A DNA stretch of 17,122 nt. It comes from JANNRR01 sp031401675. GTDB lineage: Bacteria > Pseudomonadota > Alphaproteobacteria > Rhodobacterales > Rhodobacteraceae. Position numbers and translations under genes: made by a program. The notes beneath the pieces are model-generated. The model did not search any database, was not told the DNA's origin, and saw only the letters and a list, made by a program, of their open reading frames with translations. Below, one piece after another: positions 14,070-17,122 of this stretch (the stretch's first letter is position 1; the number at the start of each line of letters is the position of its first letter). The stretch is taken from contig JANNRR010000134.1 of NCBI GenBank assembly GCA_031401675.1, positions 1 to 17,122 on the forward strand. Direction: 5' to 3'.

Positions 14070-15608
14070 TTAGGCGAAGTCTTTGGCAAAGGCTTCGATG
14101 GTCGCCCGAATGCTTTTTTCCAGATCGCCCGCCACCTTGCGGTCATTCGCCGTGATGTCGGCCAGCAGATCCTTGGCGTTGGCGCGCAGGTGCTTCAAAA
14201 GCCCGGCCTCGTAGCGGCTGACATCCTTGACCGGCACCTTGTCCAGATAGCCCGCTGTGCCCGAAAAGATCACGCAGACAATCTCGGCGTTGGTCAGCGG
14301 CGCGTACTGCGCCTGCTTCATCAGTTCGGTCAGCCGCGCGCCCCGGTTCAGCAGCGCCTGGGTCGAGGCATCAAGGTCGGACCCGAACTGTGCAAACGCC
14401 GCCATTTCGCGGTACTGCGCCAGTTCCAGCTTGACCTTGCCCGCTACCGACTTCATCGCGCTGGTCTGTGCGGCTGAGCCCACGCGGGAAACCGACAGAC
14501 CGGTGTTCACCGCCGGACGCACGCCCTGATAGAACAGTTCGGTTTCCAGAAAGATCTGCCCGTCAGTGATCGAGATCACGTTGGTCGGGATATAGGCCGA
14601 CACGTCGCCTGCCTGGGTCTCGATGATCGGCAGTGCGGTCAAGGAGCCGTTGCCGAACGCATCCCCCATCTTGGCCGAACGCTCCAGCAAACGAGAGTGC
14701 AGATAGAACACGTCGCCCGGATAGGCTTCGCGGCCCGGCGGGCGGCGCAACAGCAGCGACATCTGCCGGTAGGCCACGGCCTGCTTGGACAGGTCATCAT
14801 AGATGATCAGCGCATGGCGGCCGTTGTCGCGGAAGAACTCCGCCATCGCGGTTGCCGAATAGGGCGCCAGGAACTGCATCGGTGCCGGGTCCGACGCGGT
14901 GGCCGCCACGATGATCGTGTATTTGATCGCCCCGGTTTCCTCGAGCTTCTTCACCAATTGCGCCACGGTCGAGCGTTTCTGCCCGATGGCGACATAGATG
15001 CAGTACAGCTTCTTGCTCTCGTCGTCGCCGGCGGCCTCGTTATAGGCCTTCTGGTTCAAGATCGTATCCAGCGCCAAAGCGGTCTTGCCGGTCTGGCGGT
15101 CGCCGATGATCAGTTCGCGCTGACCGCGACCGATCGGGATCATCGCGTCCACCGATTTCAACCCCGTCGCCATCGGCTCATGCACCGACTTGCGCGGGAT
15201 GATGCCCGGTGCCTTCACGTCCGCCACCCGGCGTTCGCTGCTGACCAGCGGGCCCTTGCCGTCGATCGGGTTGCCCAGACCGTCCAGCACCCGGCCCAGC
15301 AGGCCATCGCCGGCCGGCACGTCGACGATGCTCTTGGTCCGCTTGACCACATCGCCTTCCATGATCGAGCGGTCGTCGCCGAAAATCACGATGCCGACGT
15401 TGTCGACCTCGAGGTTCAGCGCCATGCCGCGAATGCCGCCCGGAAACTCGACCATTTCGCCGGCCTGGACGTTGTCCAGCCCATGCACCCGCGCGATCCC
15501 GTCACCGACGGACAACACGCGACCGACTTCGGCCACCTGGGCCTCCTGGCCGAAATTCTTGATCTGCTCTTTCAGGATCGCGGAAATCTCAGCAGCTTGG
15601 ATACCCAT
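14070..15608 (-). CDS. atpA: ATP synthase F1 alpha subunit
   Basis: Non-catalytic nucleotide-binding subunit of the F1 hexamer, which supplies the arginine finger to beta. The 512-residue protein has an N-terminal delta-contacting segment (MGIQAAEISAILKEQIKNF), the P-loop GDRQTGKT (169-176), the ALIIYDDLSKQAVAYRQMSLLLRRPPGREAYPGD region and the SVSRVGSAAQ signature carrying the conserved Arg. The ATG at 15608 overlaps the atpH stop by one base (TAATG), with GAGG a few bases upstream, so translation is probably coupled to atpH. Confidence 0.98.
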   Translation of the reverse strand: MGIQAAEISAILKEQIKNFGQEAQVAEVGRVLSVGDGIARVHGLDNVQAGEMVEFPGGIRGMALNLEVDNVGIVIFGDDRSIMEGDVVKRTKSIVDVPAGDGLLGRVLDGLGNPIDGKGPLVSSERRVADVKAPGIIPRKSVHEPMATGLKSVDAMIPIGRGQRELIIGDRQTGKTALALDTILNQKAYNEAAGDDESKKLYCIYVAIGQKRSTVAQLVKKLEETGAIKYTIIVAATASDPAPMQFLAPYSATAMAEFFRDNGRHALIIYDDLSKQAVAYRQMSLLLRRPPGREAYPGDVFYLHSRLLERSAKMGDAFGNGSLTALPIIETQAGDVSAYIPTNVISITDGQIFLETELFYQGVRPAVNTGLSVSRVGSAAQTSAMKSVAGKVKLELAQYREMAAFAQFGSDLDASTQALLNRGARLTELMKQAQYAPLTNAEIVCVIFSGTAGYLDKVPVKDVSRYEAGLLKHLRANAKDLLADITANDRKVAGDLEKSIRATIEAFAKDFA

Positions 15609-16168
15609 TATCCGACCTCTTTCATTTTATTCTGCAGGGCTGCGAGCCTTGATCTGATCGAGGTGTCGATCATCTTGGAGCCCACTTTGACGACAAGTCC
15701 GCCGATCAGCGACTGATCGACGGCAACATTCAATTTCACGGTCTTGCCAAACGACGCGGTCAGCGATTTGGCCAGTTTGGCGGATTGGGCGGCGCTCAGC
15801 GCGCTGGCGGCCGTCACCTCGGCGGTTACCTCGCCCTTTTCCTCGGCAATGCGGTCGCGCAGGACGGCCAGGAGATTGGGCAGCACGAACAGCCGGCGAT
15901 TGCCCGCCATCAGTCCCAGCGTGTTGCTGAACAGCCCCGACAGACCCATCTTTTTCGCCAGGGCGGCAATCGCTCCGGCCTGATCGTCGCGGCTGTAGAC
16001 GGGCGAGCTGATCAGTGCCCGGAAATCGGCACTTTCGCTCAGCGCCACCGACAGCGCCGATACATCGGCCTCCAGCGCCGCCAGCGCGCCGCCCTCCCGT
16101 GCCAGCTCGAACAAAGCGGTGGCGTAACGCGCGGCGATGCCGGTCGATATCGAAGCTGGTTCGGACAC
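15608..16168 (-). CDS. atpH: ATP synthase F1 delta subunit
   Basis: Links F1 to the peripheral stalk at the top of the alpha-beta hexamer. The 186-residue protein has ISTGIAARYATALFELAREGG in the N-terminal helical domain. The C-terminal signature is NVAVDQSLIGGLVVKVGSKMIDTSIRSRLAALQNKMKEV. I place the start at the GTG at 16168 (MSEPASIS), because AAGGG at 16175-16179 is correctly spaced for it. A GTG at 16174, two codons earlier, would leave no gap. It is the first gene of atpHAGDC. The F0 genes are not in the window, consistent with the split operons of Rhodobacterales. The promoter must lie upstream, but only a TTGACG (16225-16230) without a convincing -10 is seen. Confidence 0.95.
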   Translation of the reverse strand: MSEPASISTGIAARYATALFELAREGGALAALEADVSALSVALSESADFRALISSPVYSRDDQAGAIAALAKKMGLSGLFSNTLGLMAGNRRLFVLPNLLAVLRDRIAEEKGEVTAEVTAASALSAAQSAKLAKSLTASFGKTVKLNVAVDQSLIGGLVVKVGSKMIDTSIRSRLAALQNKMKEVG

Positions 16169-16522
16169 GTCCACCCTTTCGATTTTGGTTCCCCAGTCCT
16201 GAACAGGCTAGAGATATCCTGTGGCGTCAACGTGACGGCTGACACCTGAAACCGGCGCGGTAATAGCAGAGCCTCCGCCATGCCGCAACCGCTAAGGACA
16301 CGTAAATTTGACCGCCACCACGCTATTCTCGCCCGTCCCCCACCCCTGCGACATTTCGCGCCATCCTCGCCTCCGGCTCCCTCCCGCCTTGTTTTCCTGC
16401 ACTGTACCGCCAACCGCAAATTCACCGCCCGAAATCTCTCCCGTCTCCCATCAGGGAAACCCCTTCCCTCACCCAGGGCCACTGCGTTTCCAAGCGTCGG
16501 CTTCCGGAAAATCCCGCAAAAC

Positions 16523-16537
16523 GCGCGATTTGCGCGC
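16523..16537 (-). terminator. Possible minus-strand terminator upstream of atpH
   Basis: GCGCG (16523-16527) and CGCGC (16533-16537) pair around a five-base loop. On the minus strand GTTTTG follows directly. It lies 355 bases ahead of atpH and could end a short transcript from the structured region at 16540-16770, or be chance in GC-rich DNA. Confidence 0.3.
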
Positions 16538-16716
16538 TCCGAAAAAAGATGTCGCCGCACTGCCCGTGGATGGCGGCCCTGCGGACAAACCAGTCATCGA
16601 GCCGTGTGATCGGAACGAGGGCAGCGCCTGACCGCCGGGTGGGCGCAGCGATGCATGTTCTAGGCGCTTTATGGTTGAGTCCCTCCTGTAGATGTTCTAG
16701 CTCGTGGCGTCACAGA

Positions 16717-16768
16717 AGCGCCCGCCCGAGGGGGCGGTCGGGCGCTGCCCGGCGGCGCGTGCCGCGCC
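16717..16768. other. Two adjacent GC-rich hairpins
   Basis: AGCGCCCG (16717-16724) pairs perfectly with CGGGCGCT (16739-16746), with further C/G pairing possible inside. Eight bases further, GGCGCG (16754-16759) pairs with CGCGCC (16763-16768) over a TGC loop. Neither is followed by a T-tract on the plus strand. Tandem strong stems in a gene-free region suggest a structured RNA or a decayed element. Confidence 0.5.
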
Positions 16769-16802
16769 TTGATTCCGGGCAAAGGGTCTTTCTGGAATGA
16801 CC

Positions 16803-16842
16803 GCCTTGGGCTCAAACCCGCCATGCCTGTCGCGCCCAAGGC
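16803..16842. other. 9-bp inverted repeat in the gap upstream of atpH
   Basis: GCCTTGGGC (16803-16811) and GCCCAAGGC (16834-16842) are perfectly complementary with 22 bases between. It adds to the cluster of stems in this gap. No protein-binding motif is recognised. Confidence 0.45.
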
Positions 16843-17064
16843 CGCATTGTCCATCCATGGAGCTGGGTCGCAGCCCGATGAAACCTGCCGCCCCAACCGC
16901 AAAACCGCCCCTTGCGACCCAAAAATCCGGGTTCCCCCGAAGCCCAATCGGGCACCCACCGGACCCGTCAGGTTAATTCTTCCCACACTACACGACAGCA
17001 GGGGTTGGCGAGGGCAGTGAGAGGTGGTTTTGTGTCGGACTCTTCCTCGCCAAAGGAGCGCCCG

Positions 17065-17122
17065 ATGGACCGACCCGTGATTACTGCCCTCGCTGATCTG
17101 CTACGCCGTCATGTTGATCTGA
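17065..17122 (+). CDS. Start of an unrecognised gene, cut by the window edge
   Basis: An ATG at 17065 is preceded by a textbook ribosome binding site, AAAGGAG (17052-17058), six bases away. The 19 complete codons read MDRPVITALADLLRRHVDL and remain open at the edge. The sequence is too short to assign a family. Third positions are G or C in only about 8 of 18 codons after the ATG, far fewer than in the neighbouring genes, which points to a foreign or mobile gene such as a transposase. That is inference only. An 11-bp inverted repeat (17008-17018 with 17083-17093) encloses the ribosome binding site and start codon, so the leader could fold over them. Confidence 0.6.
   Translation, partial: MDRPVITALADLLRRHVDL

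Larger units (their letters stand above)
16169..17064. other. About 890 bases without a convincing gene, upstream of atpH
   Basis: This gap must contain the promoter and leader of atpHAGDC. The short open frames in it have no recognisable domain or ribosome binding site and have mixed third-position use, so I do not call them. Bases 16330-16480 are C-rich on the plus strand. Several hairpins are listed separately. A small one at 16453-16469 (AGGGAA/TTCCCT) and a 9-base direct repeat ATGTTCTAG at 16655 and 16692 are also present. It may hold an unrecognised non-coding RNA or the remains of a decayed gene. Confidence 0.6.

Noticed and set aside
16205..16230. TTGACG (16225-16230) with TAGCCT (16205-16210) as an atpH promoter
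   Set aside because: The -35 is good but the spacing is only 14 bases and no better -10 is found, so I do not call it as a promoter.
16308..16631. A 107-codon plus-strand frame in the gap upstream of atpH
   Set aside because: It starts at TTG with no ribosome binding site, is Pro/Ser rich with weak third-position bias, and no domain is recognised.
16470..16690. A minus-strand frame with GGAGG (16682-16686) before an ATA codon at 16670-16672
   Set aside because: ATA is not a normal start, and the frame has no recognisable product. It is most likely coincidence, though a decayed small gene is possible.
16670..16690. GGTTGAGTCCC resembling a tRNA T-arm
   Set aside because: It lacks the C of the GTTCRA core, and no acceptor or anticodon arms fit around it.
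16669..16986. A 105-codon minus-strand frame in the same gap
   Set aside because: It has no ribosome binding site or domain and its Arg/Pro/Gly-rich tail looks like random GC-rich translation.

Overview
The window is about 17 kb of GC-rich alphaproteobacterial chromosome. The best fit is a Rhodobacter-like member of the Rhodobacterales. This rests on the split F1 ATP synthase operon (atpHAGDC with no F0 genes beside it), a CIRCE-controlled groESL operon, strongly C/G-ending codons, and the character of the encoded proteins. Most of it is housekeeping sequence. I see no rRNA, tRNA, CRISPR array or intact insertion sequence, and no defence, secretion or biosynthetic cluster.

Layout. Bases 1-715 hold the start of groEL and all of groES on the minus strand, behind a clear promoter and CIRCE operator. 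Bases 816-2984 hold two plus-strand genes, an exported TraB/GumN-family protein and a class-C beta-lactamase-fold serine hydrolase. They converge on a minus-strand SH3/DUF2272 protein (2994-3776). Bases 3974-9000 are a plus-strand run: family II pyrophosphatase (ppaC), a HAD class IIA hydrolase, a MaoC hydratase, ribF, a YcgN-like cysteine-cluster protein and threonine aldolase. A minus-strand 2-hydroxychromene-2-carboxylate isomerase homologue (9004-9606) diverges from prs (9721-10740). A small H-type lectin-domain gene (10834-11184, minus) follows. Then comes the complete minus-strand F1 operon, with atpH first at 16168 and atpC last at 11333, ending in a strong terminator at 11237-11276. 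About 890 bases upstream of atpH carry no convincing gene but several hairpins. The first 58 bases of a plus-strand gene with atypical codon use end the window.

How the genes relate. GroES/GroEL form the chaperonin. The F1 genes encode the catalytic sector of ATP synthase. PpaC removes pyrophosphate made by biosynthetic reactions, and Prs makes PRPP for nucleotides, histidine and tryptophan. RibF makes FMN and FAD. The others look like independent accessory or housekeeping enzymes.

The points most worth a second look are in the spaces between genes. These are a 21-nt element shared by the prs and lectin leaders, a 30-bp dispersed repeat found twice, a four-unit 11-bp array before the HAD gene, and a triplicated stop-codon segment after atpC. 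The structured gap upstream of atpH and its atypical neighbour at the right edge also qualify. I found no evidence for a new multi-gene system.
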